64,000 nucleotides of DNA from Shewanella electrica. Lineage in GTDB: Bacteria; Pseudomonadota; Gammaproteobacteria; Enterobacterales; Shewanellaceae. Under the pieces are notes generated by a model, which saw only the letters and a list, made by a program, of their open reading frames with translations, searched no databases and was not told where the DNA came from. A program made the translations under genes and the position numbers. Positions 63,630-64,000 of the stretch are shown piece after piece (within the stretch, counting starts at the first letter, position 1; each line of letters starts with the position of its first letter). The DNA lies in assembly GCF_022321485.1 (NCBI RefSeq), contig NZ_JAKOGG010000001.1:372001-436000 (forward strand), written 5' to 3'.

Positions 63630-64000
63630 TTATTGTGCAGCGAGTTGGTCGGCCATGGTTTGATAGTCGATGTAGTCGAGGTGCTGATTAACGCGGTGTC
63701 TAGCCACATCCACATTGAGAGTGGTCACGCCTGGAATCGCAATATCAATCACTTTCCCCGGCTTACCAAATTGCTCTCCCGGCCCTTTAAAATGATAGTT
63801 ACCAATCATCACTACTAATGAGCCAGTGTTGAACATGTGTTCGATATTGAAATCGTATTCCAACACACCACGGTGGGCGCGTTCGAAGAACTCGATGATA
63901 TGGCGGCCGCCGACATAAGTGCGGCCTGCGGTGGCATCGGTAAACACCGATTCGCGGCTATAGAAGTTTTCTAAGGTGTCGTAGTCGTGTTCTGTCAGCG
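63630..64000 (-). CDS. NTF2-like (SnoaL-type) protein, 5' end cut by the window
   Basis: The frame is open to the right edge: before the internal GTG at 63947 it reads LTEHDYDTLENFYSRES, so the true start lies beyond 64000. Contains FYSRESVFTD and TYVGGRHIIEFFERAHRG, IEHMFNTGSLVVMIGNY and GKVIDIAIPGVTTL, the alpha+beta cone of nuclear-transport-factor-2-like proteins. Visible part is 122 residues. Enzymatic or binding role unknown. Confidence 0.85.
   Translation of the reverse strand, partial: LTEHDYDTLENFYSRESVFTDATAGRTYVGGRHIIEFFERAHRGVLEYDFNIEHMFNTGSLVVMIGNYHFKGPGEQFGKPGKVIDIAIPGVTTLNVDVARHRVNQHLDYIDYQTMADQLAAQ

Overview
The window reads as chromosomal DNA of a Shewanella-like marine gammaproteobacterium. 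The evidence is the macromolecular-synthesis operon (rpsU, yqeY, dnaG, rpoD with tsaD divergent), the folB-folK-uppP, exeA/gspB, hemL, pyrB, erpA, anmK and tyrS neighbourhoods, a Braun-type lipoprotein, TonB-dependent sugar uptake and a Ser-type sulfatase with its radical-SAM maturase. The genus is inferred from gene order and protein resemblance recalled from memory; no database search was run.

Layout. 1-303: 3' part of an Imm11-like gene cut by the left edge. 465-3426: arylsulfatase and anaerobic sulfatase maturase. 3591-16682: fifteen small genes and two ankyrin genes, all on the minus strand, many overlapping or nearly touching. Recognisable families are SUFU, DUF2625, CbrC/UPF0167, SUKH (SMI1/KNR4), ankyrin, leucine-rich repeats and a short endonuclease V. 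This is the signature of a polyimmunity locus (an array of orphan immunity genes against polymorphic toxins), with no toxin visible in the window. One intergenic gap (15174-15306) consists wholly of a heptanucleotide tandem array. 17276-19148: a two-gene RNA-repair cassette (KxDG RNA ligase plus an HD-domain/P-loop polynucleotide kinase) on the opposite strand. 19192-20344: three more small minus-strand genes of the island type. 20647-21989: a SIMPL-domain protein and a MarR regulator.

22541-37712 is a galactoside utilisation locus: TonB receptor, lipoprotein GH2 beta-galactosidase, galE, galT, galK, sodium/sugar symporter, secreted clan-A glycoside hydrolase, GPH-type MFS transporter and a GalR/LacI-type repressor. 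Two GalR-type operator sequences lie 78 bp apart upstream of the receptor, one of them overlapping a candidate -10 box, and a hairpin terminator separates the receptor from the enzyme genes. The proposed flow is: outer-membrane import of a galactoside, periplasmic hydrolysis, sodium-coupled galactose uptake, then the Leloir pathway.

37974-63058 is conserved core: tRNA-Ile(CAT), rpoD, dnaG, yqeY, rpsU, tsaD, plsY, folB, folK, uppP, lpp, cca, exeA, gspB, nhaD, hemL, pyrB, clcA, a DUF6776-type protein, erpA, two small proteins, anmK, an M23 endopeptidase and tyrS, mostly separated by clear rho-independent terminators. 63106-64000 holds a secreted hypothetical protein and the 3' part of an NTF2-like protein cut by the right edge.

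The parts most deserving follow-up are the polyimmunity island with its heptamer array, and the RNA-repair cassette and endonuclease V that sit in or beside it.
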